Shown: positions 39,979 to 49,937 of the stretch, piece after piece
How positions within the stretch are numbered: position 1 is the first letter of the stretch
How the letters are laid out: each line of letters opens with the position of its first letter
Program-made: the position numbers and the translations under genes
Assembly (NCBI GenBank): GCA_016617855.1
Contig: JAECUM010000843.1
Coordinates: 124,001-188,000 of the forward strand
Source: Megalonaias nervosa
Lineage: Eukaryota; Mollusca; Bivalvia; Unionida; Unionidae
Direction: 5' to 3'
DNA length: 64,000 bases
The notes under the pieces: model-generated
Databases searched by the model: none
Told to the model about the DNA's origin: nothing
What the model saw: the letters and a program-made list of their open reading frames with translations, nothing else

Positions 39979-40908
39979 TACACACAGATGCACTGACTAC
40001 AAACAAGTTTTACTGAGTTTTTATCATAATTTTATGAGGTTACTGTTGCTGTAAGAATACAAGTTACACAAAAACATGGGCTCATATCATTGTGTACAAT
40101 TTAGCAATAACTAATGCCCATAAATAATACAGTTTCAGCCCATCTTAATCATTTTGCCAACATAACACACCATTACAGCTACTAAGAAGTATGCTCTAAA
40201 TGCAGATGAGCTTGCAAACTGAGACATTATCGTTTCAGCCCTCTCTTTCTATTTCTCTCTCTTTCATTCACTAATAAAAAAAGATTTTTAATCACTTTTA
40301 TTTTTATTGTAATTGGATTCTTGAGTTGGGAGCAGAATGAGACCAAAAATTATGTTTATTTTGTACATTAGTACCATTCAGTTTTCAAGTATCACGTATT
40401 CCGTAGACCTTCAGATACGATCCCTTTATTTTTCGTAAAGGGTCAGTACCACAAGATGAGAATTATTTACTTTACATATAATTTTTCATACTCTAAAATT
40501 AATAAATATTTTTCTTGTACAAAAAATGACATGAAATATAGTAAGACCTTTAAATACTGAATGCTGAAAAGGATATTTTTGACTGATAAATTAGCAGAAT
40601 ACTGGATAAATGATCAGTACCATTTTCATTGGGGACAAACTAGGAACCGTTACATGTCTTTTGGTGAATCCCAATTTAGTGAAAACCACATATTATATGG
40701 GGAATTAGTGACAAGATTTTAAATATGTTCATCGTTGCAGCCAGATGGCAGTTCATCTAACCAGGCATCCAACAATCTTATAGATATATTATCCTCCAAT
40801 GGGTGAAAACTCCACTCCATTTGTCACTTTCTTAATTTTTCCATTCATTTTGCATATTGGTGCCAGCACTGACTAAAAGTTGAAAAGAACCCGACATTTT
40901 CTCCCAAC
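36067..40908. other. No gene; intronic or 5'-flanking DNA with tandem repeats
   Basis: No coding exon was recognised on either strand. It contains a two-copy 53-bp duplication at 36547-36651 (cttccctgagctaaaaatatc), the three-copy repeat at 38104-38880, a (TA)n run at 39746-39779 and a (CT)n(CA)n run at 39941-39977. Confidence 0.6.
38104..38880. repeat. Three tandem copies of a ~250-bp unit
   Basis: The blocks cacatttcaaa.ggctttgaaaa, ttagata.gtc.aa and caaataatgaaacaggagattaagaaat recur three times in the same order. The second and third copies are most alike. No open frame spans a unit. Confidence 0.8.
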
Positions 40909-41175
40909 AGCAGCAGGCAGGGTGAACCCTACAACTTTTTCCTGACCTTATTTTACAAAAATAAAGGTTCCTACAGGGGCTGAAAAATAAGGTCAATAAT
41001 GCTAAACCAAACCTTCTAACTTTTATTATTACCATATAGTTTGAAAAAACGGATAATAAATCATTTTAGTTAGTTCATTTTTGTTATTATTTTTGACTTT
41101 TTGTTTTTTATTTTATAGTGCGTTTAGTTTACTCGCGGGTCACTCAATTTTTGTCGTTCACCCTGCCTGCTGCTG
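40908..41175 (+). repeat. Left terminal inverted repeat
   Basis: 268 bp, reverse-complementary to 56413-56681 with scattered mismatches (I judge 85-90% identity by eye). It begins cagcagcaggcagggtgaac and ends gttcaccctgcctgctgctg, so the repeat unit itself has inverted ends of 20 bp. Confidence 0.95.
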
Positions 41176-41208
41176 TAAATTAAACAGCCAGTATAAATAT
41201 TATTAATA

Positions 41209-42345
41209 ATGGTCGTTATAGGCGAACCTCACTCTGCTAGATTAGCAAGAGAGCGATTAGAGGCAATTAGAAAATATTTACCTGTTCGTGATTCTATTAA
41301 ACGACAATTACAAGAACGTCAGGAATCTCATGTTGAATTTGAAGAGGATACAAAACAATTATTTAAACCTATTACAGAGACAACTAAACCTCTTCTTCCA
41401 GTATCTGAGAAAATTGCAGAGGCAACTGGAAAAATAGCAGAAAGAAAAAAGAAAACAAAAAAGATTCTACGAGAACTTCCATCTGAAATAGCTGCTGCTC
41501 AACCAATGTAAGAAATACTTGAAGGTATTGATCAAGCTCGTGCTGAAATAGGTGATATAAAAGATCATATACCAGAATCAGAAAAAGAACCAGAAGCAAG
41601 AGCCAGGGTTAATTTAGTTGATAAGTTTACTGAAGAATCTATTAATTTTATTAGAAAAGCTGATGATCTAAAATTAATTGAGACTGCTGTAAGAGATTAT
41701 TATAATCGAAAACGATTTTTAAAATCTGACTTCGCTGATGATCCCGTAAATGAGGATACTTGGCACAAATGGATATATCATATACGCTATAACGTTAATC
41801 AAGTTCGAAGCAACGATTCAAATTTTATTGACTATAAAAATAAGATAAAGAACTATATTGCACAACAACAACGATCACCAATACTATTACCACCACTAAC
41901 ACAATAACAATTATCGCCATGACAACCACAACCAGTCAGAACAATAAGTGAGAAAAAACGGCTAGAGGCTCCCATTAGTACAGAAGACGATGATGACTGG
42001 TGGAAAGAACAAAGGGAAAGAGAAAAAGAAGAAAAAAGGAGAAAAAAAAGAGAAAAAGAAGAAGAAGAAGAGAGAGAAAAATATCCTTCTTTGGATTTTA
42101 TAAAACCTTATACTGGAAGCGGTCTTTCTACTGGAGGCGATCTTACTCTATGTCCTAATAACGTCCTTGCTGATGTTGATCGACTAGAAATTCTCATCGA
42201 AGGAAAACGAGCTGGTAATAATTCTCCAGAAATAATTAATGAAGCAGCCGATATTTGCAGACGGTTATTTACAGGCGGTATCATGGACGTTGATGTTTAT
42301 CAGTCTCTTATTAACGAAATTGCCGATGACTACTACAGTGACTGA
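41209..42345 (+). pseudogene. Unknown charged, probably coiled viral protein (three in-frame stops)
   Basis: One reading frame of about 378 codons starting just inside the left inverted repeat, interrupted by TAA 41509, TAA 41905 and TGA 41920. The frame does not shift. The first part is rich in Lys, Glu and Arg with heptad-like spacing; the middle is Gln/Pro-rich; then comes a highly charged Lys/Glu run and a C-terminal part with YTGSGLSTGGDL. I do not recognise the family. First position on the capsid strand and a low-complexity charged nature would suit a core or scaffold role, but that is inference. All three stops are compatible with single C-to-T changes in CAA or CGA codons. Confidence 0.65.
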
Positions 42346-42376
42346 GTACGTAATTAAATACAATTACTATAATAAA

Positions 42377-42844
42377 ATGATTGTACATAGTACTCAACGT
42401 GGACCAACCATGGTCAGGGTAATAAATTCACGATTACCAGTATACAAGACAACCTACGGAGATGGACTAGGTGATGTTGTTCAAGGTCTATTTAAAAGGA
42501 TAGCCCCAAAAGCAATACCGATCGCAAAGCAACTGGGAATGAAAGCTATTGATGTTGTTCATGAAAAAGGTATTGGTGCTGTGGGTAATCTCGCTGGTAA
42601 AGCATTTTCAGCGATCAAAGATAGACTAGCACGATTAATACGACGAAAACCTCAACCACCAGTAAAATTACCTAGTACTGAAGTAATGACTCCAAATGTC
42701 AGTAAAAAAATAAATCAGGTTGCTAATCAAAAATTAGCGGAGTTAGCTGATGTACCAATGTCAGAAAAAGAAAAAAATATAACCGCTAGTCAGATAGCAG
42801 GAAGTGGTCTCACTTCCCGAAGTGGTCTTCGTTTTAGACAATAA
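42377..42844 (+). CDS. Basic minor virion protein, adenovirus pX/pVI-like
   Basis: 155 codons if started at ATG 42377; ATG 42410 is an alternative start and gives MVRVINSRLPVYKTTYGDGL. Next comes GDVVQGLFKRI and a long amphipathic, Ala/Lys/Arg-rich helical part, then RLARLIRRKPQPP. Near the C-terminus IAGSG fits the adenain cleavage pattern (M/I/L)-X-G-X-G. Family knowledge: small basic, membrane-active or core precursors cleaved by the viral protease occur at this place in adenoviruses and Polinton-like viruses. The assignment is by pattern and position, not a strong homology. The frame is intact. It sits 14 bp before the major capsid gene. Confidence 0.6.
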   Translation: MIVHSTQRGPTMVRVINSRLPVYKTTYGDGLGDVVQGLFKRIAPKAIPIAKQLGMKAIDVVHEKGIGAVGNLAGKAFSAIKDRLARLIRRKPQPPVKLPSTEVMTPNVSKKINQVANQKLAELADVPMSEKEKNITASQIAGSGLTSRSGLRFRQ

Positions 42845-42858
42845 TAATTATAATAAAG

Positions 42859-44250
42859 ATGTTCAAGCGCATATCTGATCCAGCATTTGACATGGACGCA
42901 CCGGTACTCAAGGATGAGTCTGTGCGTGATTATCAATATTATTCTTATGACGCTCGAATTCCAGATCAGCATGGACGAATTGAACTACAAGTTCAGGATA
43001 CAAGTAGGTATTTCTTACCCGCTGAGGCGCTTACTGAAGTAGAAGGTAAAATTTTTAAAGCGGATAATACTGAATACGATAATAATGTTGCTTTTGGTTT
43101 TGTTAATAATGGTATTATGGCGTTATTTGACAGCGCCACTTATATGATTGATGGTAAAAATATTGAATCAATTCAGAAGGACGTTGATGTTGCTATAACG
43201 ATATTAGGTCTAGCACGATATAGCGACGATTATTCAAGATCAGCTGGTCCATCAATGATGTTTGTAAAGGACACTTCTGATCACCCGGATCATAAAAATG
43301 TAACTACAGGTAACGTAAGAAACGCTTTAGGAACCGCAGAAACTCCTGCAGTAATATCAATGAACGCAAATTTCAACTTAGGATTTGCATCACGTAAAAC
43401 AATGTTGAAAGATAGAATGTTTTCATGTGCAATTCCACTTTCACACATATTTGGATTTTGCAGAAATGTCAGAAAAGTTATTTTTGGAGCCAAACATACG
43501 GTTGTACTTGTATGAGAAGCCACGGACGATGATGCAATATGGCACGTTAGAGGAGCTGATGATCCTGCAACTGTGGCACTTCATGGTAAAGTAGTATTAA
43601 CCAAACTTTCATTGTGGATGCCAGTGATGACTCCAACAATACCTGAAGAAGATCGGTTACTTGCTTTTATGAGTCAAGATGGTAAATCAATGTTGTCATG
43701 GTTAACAATGACCACAGATGCTGTTCAGAGTGCAATTAATGGTTTATTTACATTGCAAATAGCCTCTCAACAGGGAATAGCCGCACCACGACATATATTC
43801 ATTGCGCTTCAGGATAATACACATGTAGGTAATCAAACAAAAAGTTTAATGATATTTGACAAACTTGGTGTTTCTGAGGTTTCGTTAAGAATAAATGGAC
43901 ATCAAGAACCATCCGAGGATATATTACTGAATTTCAATCAAAATCATGTAGCACGTGCATATCATCGATTAATGACGTTCATGGGCCGTGATCAAAATAT
44001 TGATACTGGTTTACAAATATCACAATTGGATTTTACAACCCTATATCCGATTTATTACTTTTCGCTCGAACATTTAGATTTAACCAGACAGTCAGTAGTC
44101 GACATACATTTTCGAGCTCGTGTTAACAGAAATATTGTAGATATTCCTAATTACATAGCAATTGTTGTCACACTCAGCGATAAATCAATGTTACTTGAAG
44201 GTGCTGGTGGACGAATGAGAGTCGTTGATGCTCCAGTAGAAAACATATAA
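42859..44250 (+). pseudogene. Major capsid protein, double jelly-roll (one in-frame TGA)
   Basis: About 463 codons in one frame from ATG 42859, interrupted only by TGA at 43513 (codon 219). The N-terminal half shows ISDPAFDMDAPVL, YFLPAEALTEVEGKIF and ALFDSATYMIDGKNI; the C-terminal half shows FMSQDGKSMLSW and ITTLYPIYYFSLEH-like beta-rich text ending in a jelly-roll strand pattern. I assign it as the Polinton/adintovirus hexon-type capsid protein from length, position beside the protease and the strand pattern of two successive domains. The protein would form trimeric capsomers of an icosahedral virion. TGA would arise from CGA by one change, and CGA is used often for Arg in this element. 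An internal ATG at 43573 is not a true start. Confidence 0.85.
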
Positions 44251-44273
44251 TTAGATCGTTTATGAATATTATA

Positions 44274-44732
44274 ATGTCATATAATCATGTTAGTGTTAGT
44301 CTGACTCTTGGTCAGATTAAAAGGATACAATCAGCATCAAAAAATGACTGTGGATTAAAAATATTGCTAAAGAAAGAGCAGATGAGCGGCTCAAATAAAT
44401 TATCTCTTACAGAACGTCAGCTAAGTCATTTCAATGAAGCCAAAAAATCAAATAAAGGTATAAAACTTAATCTTTCTGCGGGTGCCATTAAAGACATCGT
44501 TAAGACAGGTGGTATATTTCCACTTCTTGCAGCTATACCAGCATTAATAGCCGCTGCAGCCCCAGCTGTTGCAAAAGCAGCTGCATTAGGCGCTGTTGGA
44601 ACCGCTGCTGGAATGGCATTAAAGAAAGCAACCGGACAGGGAATCAAAAAAAAGGGAAGGGGTCTAAGATTGCCAGGGACTCCACATTCGTGGTACGGAA
44701 AAGGCCTAAGATTACCAGGGGCAATTTACTAA
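44274..44732 (+). CDS. Hydrophobic minor virion protein with GLRLPG repeats
   Basis: 152 codons from ATG 44274; an ATG 12 nt upstream is also in frame. The N-terminus has VSLTLGQIKRIQSA and a Ser/Lys-rich middle. A hydrophobic Ala/Ile/Pro-rich segment of about 40 residues (FPLLAAIPALIAAAAPAVAK) follows, then a basic C-terminus with GLRLPG twice. Family knowledge: I have seen this arrangement (a QxKKxQ.A-type start, an Ala-rich hydrophobic centre and a basic tail) beside the capsid and protease genes of animal Polinton-like elements, where a membrane-active minor capsid role is suspected. The function is not proven. The frame is intact, and the 3' end abuts the protease start by 8 nt. Confidence 0.65.
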   Translation: MSYNHVSVSLTLGQIKRIQSASKNDCGLKILLKKEQMSGSNKLSLTERQLSHFNEAKKSNKGIKLNLSAGAIKDIVKTGGIFPLLAAIPALIAAAAPAVAKAAALGAVGTAAGMALKKATGQGIKKKGRGLRLPGTPHSWYGKGLRLPGAIY

Positions 44733-44740
44733 TATCTCCT

Positions 44741-45154
44741 ATGTCCAATTTTGATTTACTAGATGCTGCTAAAAAATTAAAAATAAAAAATTTCAGAGGA
44801 GTTTTTATGCGTGATCAATTACCAAAACAACCAAACAATATTGAAACCGGTATTATTAATCTCGATAAAAACTCTGGTCCAGGCACACATTGGGTTGGAT
44901 ATGCAATTGATCCACGTGGAATTATTTATTTTGATTCATATGGACTAGCTCCACCAAAAGAATTCTTAAAGTATGTTAGCGGCGATCAAAGTACTCCAAT
45001 ATGGTATTCAACGTTACCAACACAAACATTAACTGATCCACCAATATGTGGTCGAGAAGTACTTAACGTACTTGATGCTGTATCAAAATCAACAAAACCA
45101 CCTCACAAAGTTGTGTATGAATATACTACGTTGTCACATTTAAACAGACATTAG
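44741..45154 (+). CDS. Adenain-like cysteine protease (maturation protease)
   Basis: 137 codons from ATG 44741, chosen over the in-frame upstream ATG at 44690 because that one overlaps the previous gene and adds a tail unlike the family. It contains GTHWVGYAID (catalytic His), IIYFDSYGLAPP (catalytic acidic residue) and DPPICGREVL (catalytic Cys), in the order of C5/adenain proteases. A Gln before the Cys (QTLTDPPIC) could serve the oxyanion role. It would cleave capsid precursors at (M/I/L)XGX-G-type sites, one of which is seen in the pX-like protein. The frame is intact. The C-terminus after the Cys is less typical than the usual CGYYCL pattern. Confidence 0.88.
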   Translation: MSNFDLLDAAKKLKIKNFRGVFMRDQLPKQPNNIETGIINLDKNSGPGTHWVGYAIDPRGIIYFDSYGLAPPKEFLKYVSGDQSTPIWYSTLPTQTLTDPPICGREVLNVLDAVSKSTKPPHKVVYEYTTLSHLNRH

Positions 45155-45162
45155 TAAATATA

Positions 45163-46230
45163 ATGGTGGACATTTACGGAAGATCTTCTCGTGGTAAAGC
45201 TCAGCAGCAAGCTGATTTATCTAAATACGCAACTGTCGATCAGCTCAGAAATGAGATTGATGACTTATTAAACATAACCAGTGTTGATCAAAATGAAGTA
45301 GTTGTTTTTCAGGATAAGGAAGGACGATTAAAAACTAGTAATATACAACTGCCAGATGTACTTATATGAGTTCCTAATGCGGTTGTTAATAATATAGTTA
45401 CTTTTACTGATCAGGGTAAAATACAAGATTCTGGTACGTCAGTCAGCGATTATATTAAGAAAGCTGGTGATTCGTTCACAGGTAGTATTATTATGAATCA
45501 AAATAAAATTATAGACCTTGGAAACCCAACCGCAGATACAGACGCCGCAACAGAGAAATATGTCGACGATCAAGAATCTAAGTACGTATTGGCCAACGGC
45601 GGTATAATGCGTGCATTTCTCAATATGAATAACAACGGCATTAATAATCTTAGAACACCAGAATATGATTTTGATGCTGCGACGAAGAAATATGTAGACG
45701 ATAGCAACATTCCTATAACAACTTCGCTAGCTACAATCAATAATGAAATAACTACACTCAATGGTACTTTTACTAGACATGTACAAACGTTTTTAAATTT
45801 TCATAGAAACATAAACAAATCTGTACATGAATTTTTTGGTGATCCACCAACCGTTGATATCAAACTAGCCGACGTTAACATGAAACTCAATGATATTGTC
45901 AGTGGAATACCTAATATTATTCAAAAAACTAATCTGATTAAAATTCCACACGGACAAATTAAAAATATCGTGTACACAGTAGCATCAGAATCATCAACAT
46001 GGGCACCACAAAATAACACACTCGAACATACCGCAGAAGTAACTGGGTTATACAGGTTATCTATATACGGTTTAGAAATTACTGCTGCCACTTCATTATC
46101 ACCGAATGTATATCATAATCCTCTATTGGTGATGCTAACCAAGAATATCAAAGAAATCTTTACGTTAATATCAACGGAAATACCTCCGAGATGTTACTGG
46201 TGGTGCCTAGAATTCGTATCTGAAACTTAA
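45163..46230 (+). pseudogene. Fibre-like protein with phage tail-fibre repeats (one in-frame TGA)
   Basis: 355 codons in one frame, broken by TGA 45367 at codon 69. Two clear repeats, LGNPTADTDAATEKYVDD and LRTPEYDFDAATKKYVDD, follow the L..P....DAAT.KYVD pattern known from bacteriophage tail-fibre shafts. The N-terminal segment would be the virion anchor. The C-terminal about 90 residues (NIVYTVASESSTWAP onward, ending in WWCLEFVSET) are beta-rich with no repeat and could be the receptor-binding head. It follows the protease by 8 nt. A fibre at the capsid vertex is known in some adintoviruses; the assignment to fibre is from repeat type and gene order. Confidence 0.75.
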
Positions 46231-46251
46231 TTAAATGACGTTGTTAGTATA

Positions 46252-46326
46252 ATGAATCAAAACCAAGGATCTCAGTCTCGCATCGACGTTCAATGTTACA
46301 GATGCAATCAGGTATGTGAGCGTTGA
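46252..46326 (+). other. Small Cys-containing open frame before the membrane protein
   Basis: 24 codons, ATG 46252 to TGA 46324, reading MNQNQGSQSRIDVQCYRCNQ followed by VCER. It overlaps the start region of the next gene in another frame, so it may be the original N-terminus cut off by a frameshift, or a short upstream frame. The CxxC pair and the following Cys could bind metal. Confidence 0.35.
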
Positions 46327-46358
46327 CTAAACTAAAGGATTTTATCGACTATTATAAC

Positions 46359-46796
46359 ATGAAAATAAAAAAATACAAAAGGCGTATAGTTGTCATTGAT
46401 GTAGTTGTTTACTCGGTTTCTGCTGTTATTGCTGGAACAGGATTATTATTATCAACATTGACGATGACAGCACCTGCTGTTATAACCATCATTGTTTCGG
46501 CATCAACGACTATTGCTGGTGTTCTCGGTATTATAGCTAAAAAGATAGATACTTGTACAAATGCTAAATTGCACGATTATATGATTAAATTACATACAGT
46601 GGCAGAGGCATGCTCTAAACTATCTTTGTATATTTCTTCGTGTGTTAGTGATGGTGAAATATCCGATACTGAATTCGCGATGATGATGAAAACCTATGAT
46701 GATGCATTTAAGGTGATCGCTAATGATTTTAACGAATTAAATAACAATGATAATAATAATGACAGACAGGGAGTTACTTCAGCAGATCGTCACTAA
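46359..46796 (+). CDS. Two-helix membrane protein with DGEISDTEF motif
   Basis: 145 codons from ATG 46359. A basic N-terminus (KIKKYKRR) leads into two hydrophobic segments, about residues 9-35 and 38-60, separated by a short polar turn (VVVYSVSAVIAGTGLLLSTL, then APAVITIIVSASTTIAGVLG). An alpha-helical C-terminus follows with SSCVSDGEISDTEFAMMMKT. I do not know the family by name. The layout of two membrane helices followed by a soluble helical tail resembles SLATT-type or holin-like proteins, and I recall related proteins from cnidarian Polinton-like elements. The 3' end overlaps the next gene's start by 38 nt in another frame. Confidence 0.6.
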   Translation: MKIKKYKRRIVVIDVVVYSVSAVIAGTGLLLSTLTMTAPAVITIIVSASTTIAGVLGIIAKKIDTCTNAKLHDYMIKLHTVAEACSKLSLYISSCVSDGEISDTEFAMMMKTYDDAFKVIANDFNELNNNDNNNDRQGVTSADRH

Positions 46797-48122
46797 TACG
46801 ACTCCGTCAAAAACTACTATGATATCGTTAAGTTCGACCAATCCTGAATTTAGTGTCAATTTTCCAACATCAATTCCTGCAAAGGAAATAGCATTAGCAC
46901 AATTGCGAGTTTATTATAGCTGGCCAAATATTAGATCAAAACCATTTGGTGGACTACAACCAAATAATTCATTAGTATTCGCTAATAAGAATAAGCCTGA
47001 TGGAACTCCTGATTGGCAAGTAGTTGCTATTCCAACGGGCAGTTATCAAATAGAACAGATTAATGATGAGTTCCAACGTAGAATTAAATCTATTACAGGA
47101 AAAGAATCAAAAATAGCAATTACTGTTTACGAACCAACATTATCGGCGGTGATTGAAATAAATTCCCCTGATTTTTCTGTAGATATTTATCAAAGTTCGA
47201 TTAGATCAGTATTAGGATGGCCTGATGTTCCACCAGTTTATCAAGGACCACGAGAACCAACCAAAAACGAATTTCTCATGATGGAAAAAAGATTTATAAA
47301 AATTCCCGATTAGAGAAAAATGTTCCCATGGACCGTCAATAAATTTTTTATTAATAACGCTGAAAGTATTCCTGATCTGAAAGAAATTTACACAGAGGGA
47401 CCTCCAGAATGGCTTTTTAGTAAAATACCTATCACTGCTGTAAATAAAGTGATGAATGATGAATTTAATTATTTTTTCAATATTATTAAAAATCATATTA
47501 CTAACTAATACAACATTACAGCAACGACACAAAAGAAATTATCCTTGAAGGAATTCGACACTTAAATCTAATACTGTATGATTTTAATTATCTTAAACAT
47601 ATTCTAACTAGAAATGTATATTATTATCTTGAATCAACGATTGTCCCTGATGATGCTAAAAAAACAATAGTAAATAATCTTTTACGTGAAGTAAAAATTC
47701 CTAATTTTATTAATATCGATGAATATTTTCCCGGAATAATTGAATCATGGAGAAAAATAACCCCATCATCAACCATTCTTAAATATAATAATGATCCACA
47801 TGGTGGAGGCCGCCATATCTCACCTGATATTGTTAATATAACATCAACGATCGCGGTCAATCTAGTATGTGACATAATTGATGACAGCTATCAAGTAGAT
47901 CTTTCAAAGTCTAACCAGGCCCAACAGGGGTATATATTCTATTCATTTAGCCCTCAAGTACCACCCGGGTGGTTAATTGTATCTGAGCCAATTAATCCAA
48001 TTTATCTACGTGTACATAATCCATTATTGTCAAGAATAAATTTCAAACTTACTGACCAGACAGGATACATTTTGGATCTAAGACAAGAATCACTTAATAT
48101 TAATTTGTATATACGCTCGTAG
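46759..48122 (+). pseudogene. Penton-like minor capsid protein (two stops and a frameshift)
   Basis: About 455 codons from ATG 46759 to TAG 48120, broken by TAG 47311, TAA 47506 and a frameshift near 47530. The N-terminal part shows TSIPAKEIALAQLRVYYSWP, IPTGSYQIEQIND and RSVLGWPDVPP. The C-terminal part is a jelly-roll-like domain: HGGGRHISPDIVNITS, then YSFSPQVPPGWLI and KLTDQTGYILDLRQESLNIN. Family knowledge: both blocks occur in animal Polinton/adintovirus proteins regarded as the penton-like minor capsid protein; whether as one chain here is inferred from the shared strand, spacing and the second copy at 56.7 kb. The last 200 codons have no ATG, which hides this domain from simple gene finding. 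Confidence 0.72.
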
Positions 48123-48796
48123 AATGTCTGAGTAAATAATCAGGGGGAAAAAAATAATCAGATTCTGAAATAATCTTATGGGTAGTTTACTAATCAAAAT
48201 TAATAAAATCTGAATAATAATCAATTCCTATGATTAAAGCAACTGTATATATAATAAAGCGAGATAACTCCGCTATCTCTCTCCGCGGAGTAAATTAAAC
48301 GATTATTTCCCCTTATGTACTACGTCGTTACCTGTACAAACCCAGTTGTACATACGTATATATTAGCTTGATCGAACAAAGCGTATTAGTCCGTCTGTCT
48401 GTTAATCCTTACAGGCTTGTTAAAAACCAACCTGTTTGATATATCCCTGCCCTATAATGTGAACAGTGTTGTATTCTGATAGTAATTTTAAAACCTTAAA
48501 ACGAAAAATATATGTGTATAAAGGCCGTACTGGAACAGGATGTACTTTATCGATTTTGTGTGGGCTTGGCTGACGTATGATTCAGATTGGCATGTATATT
48601 ACCTGTGTCTGTAATTTAAATTATTTCGTTTATATATACGAGTGGTAATATATTTTAATCGTTTTATATATACGAGTGGTGAATATATTTTAATAAAATC
48701 ATAAATTTCTTGATTTATTTAGAAAATGTAATACTCTCTCGTGTTAGTTATAACTATATAGTAATTTCTTGAACATATATATTCAACCGAATGTCA

Positions 48797-49007
48797 TAGC
48801 TCAGTGCAAGAATATTTGGATTCTGGTGCTGAAGGTCTGTCGTTCGATTCCCATGGCCGCGGGGGTGGGTATATGGTCCAAGGGTTGCCAATTTTATTAA
48901 GATTGGGGGGCACCGCCCTGAGGTTTCATGAACCCCTCACCACGTCACGCCACGTGGTGAGTGCATTTTGCACTTACCCCGGGTTTGGTGGGGGGTTATA
49001 TGAAACC
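48797..49007 (+). mobile_element. tRNA-derived SINE-like sequence with hairpin
   Basis: An A-box-like tagctcagtgc at 48797 and a B-box gttcgattccc at 48842 are correctly spaced for a pol III internal promoter. Downstream, 48922-49007 folds back on itself: ggtttcatgaacccctcaccac pairs with ggtggggggttatatgaaacc. No clear target duplication or tail was identified. Confidence 0.5.
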
Positions 49008-49093
49008 GCAATGCCTAGACAGTCCTCTGAATTTCTAATATTTTGTTTCGATTAGGAATTCGCTGGGGGATGTGTCTATGCAAGGTACCCCCT

Positions 49094-49310
49094 AAAATAA
49101 TCAGTAGCATGCCTGAGCTCTCTACCTCATTTGAAAGACCCCCACAAGGAAACATTCAGAAAGAATGCTAGCCAATAGAAACAGAACATGGGGTGCCAAT
49201 AACGGTCATAAGAAAGACATCATCATGCAAAAAAAGGACTCCATGAAAGACACAAAGGCTATCAGGGGGCAAAGTGACGGGTAACCGCTTAGGATGCTAC
49301 TGATTATTTT
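49094..49310. mobile_element. MITE with ~24-bp inverted ends inside the provirus
   Basis: The left end aaaataatcagtagcatgcc and the right end ggatgctactgattatttt are inverted repeats over about 24 bp with two or three differences. It is about 217 bp long with no open frame. It must have inserted after, or travelled with, the viral element. Confidence 0.7.
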
Positions 49311-49476
49311 TTATATTTTTAATAATAATAATAATAATAATTATATAAAGACCAAGTCAGTTAACACAAAGTCAGTCAACTTTAAAACTTGAAAGGCCAA
49401 ACATCAAGGTCAAAAGTCAAAGTTAAAAACTTGAATGTCAATTATTTTTTATTTTAAAGAAATATTTATATATATA

Positions 49477-49887
49477 ATGAACCAAGAAAACATTAATGAT
49501 ATTATTTCTGCTATTAAAAAATTAAAACATAACGGAATAAATCTCTCTGATAATCTCGATCCTGAAAAAATATTATGCGATTATGAAATATTAAAACAAC
49601 GAAAATTTGAAAATAAATACACACTGCCTTCCAATTATAAATTCGTAAAATTAATCTATCAGCCTATGTTAGAATCCTTGGCAATGGTAAATGAAAAACA
49701 GGTAAAGCTATTTGCGCCTCTTGCACGTTCGATCAAAAATATCAGATGCGAACTATCTCGTGAATACGAGGAAAAGAAGTTTGTGGACAATCGTGTAATG
49801 CAATTAAGAAAAATTATGTTATTTGATTCTGTCAAAAATGAGAGTGACACTGAGAGCGACAATGAAGGTACCCATGGCAAAATATAG
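49477..49887 (+). CDS. Unknown small acidic-tailed protein
   Basis: 136 codons from ATG 49477, preferred because the 14 upstream in-frame codons are AT-rich low-complexity sequence. It reads MNQENINDIISAIKKLKHNG, then a Lys-rich predicted helical body, and ends in an acidic Ser/Asp/Glu tail (ESDTESDNEG). No domain was recognised. It lies just before two convergent minus-strand genes. The intact frame, codon use like the neighbours and position inside the provirus favour a real viral gene. Confidence 0.55.
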   Translation: MNQENINDIISAIKKLKHNGINLSDNLDPEKILCDYEILKQRKFENKYTLPSNYKFVKLIYQPMLESLAMVNEKQVKLFAPLARSIKNIRCELSREYEEKKFVDNRVMQLRKIMLFDSVKNESDTESDNEGTHGKI

Positions 49888-49937
49888 AGTCGAACTATAT
49901 ACAGTAAAAAAAATATTTATTTATTAAGAGTACAGAG

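Larger units (their letters stand above)
48123..49476. other. Non-coding segment between capsid and replication modules
   Basis: AT-rich, without viral coding sequence. It opens with a TCTGA/AATCAGATT-rich stretch like that after the second penton copy at 59.2 kb. It then has two adjacent 33-bp repeats (tttatatatacgagtggt, 48629-48661 and 48662-48694), a SINE-like head, a hairpin at 48922-49007, a MITE at 49094-49310 and an ATA run at 49319. Much of it is inserted material. Confidence 0.7.

Noticed and set aside
43573..44250. The second capsid half as a separate gene starting at ATG 43573
   Set aside because: The same frame continues upstream to the first half with only one TGA between, and the family is a single double-jelly-roll chain.
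41209..48122. A reassigned stop codon (TGA or TAA read as an amino acid) in the provirus
   Set aside because: All three stop codons occur in frame, frameshifts and a deletion are present too, and intact genes end normally, so decay explains it better.
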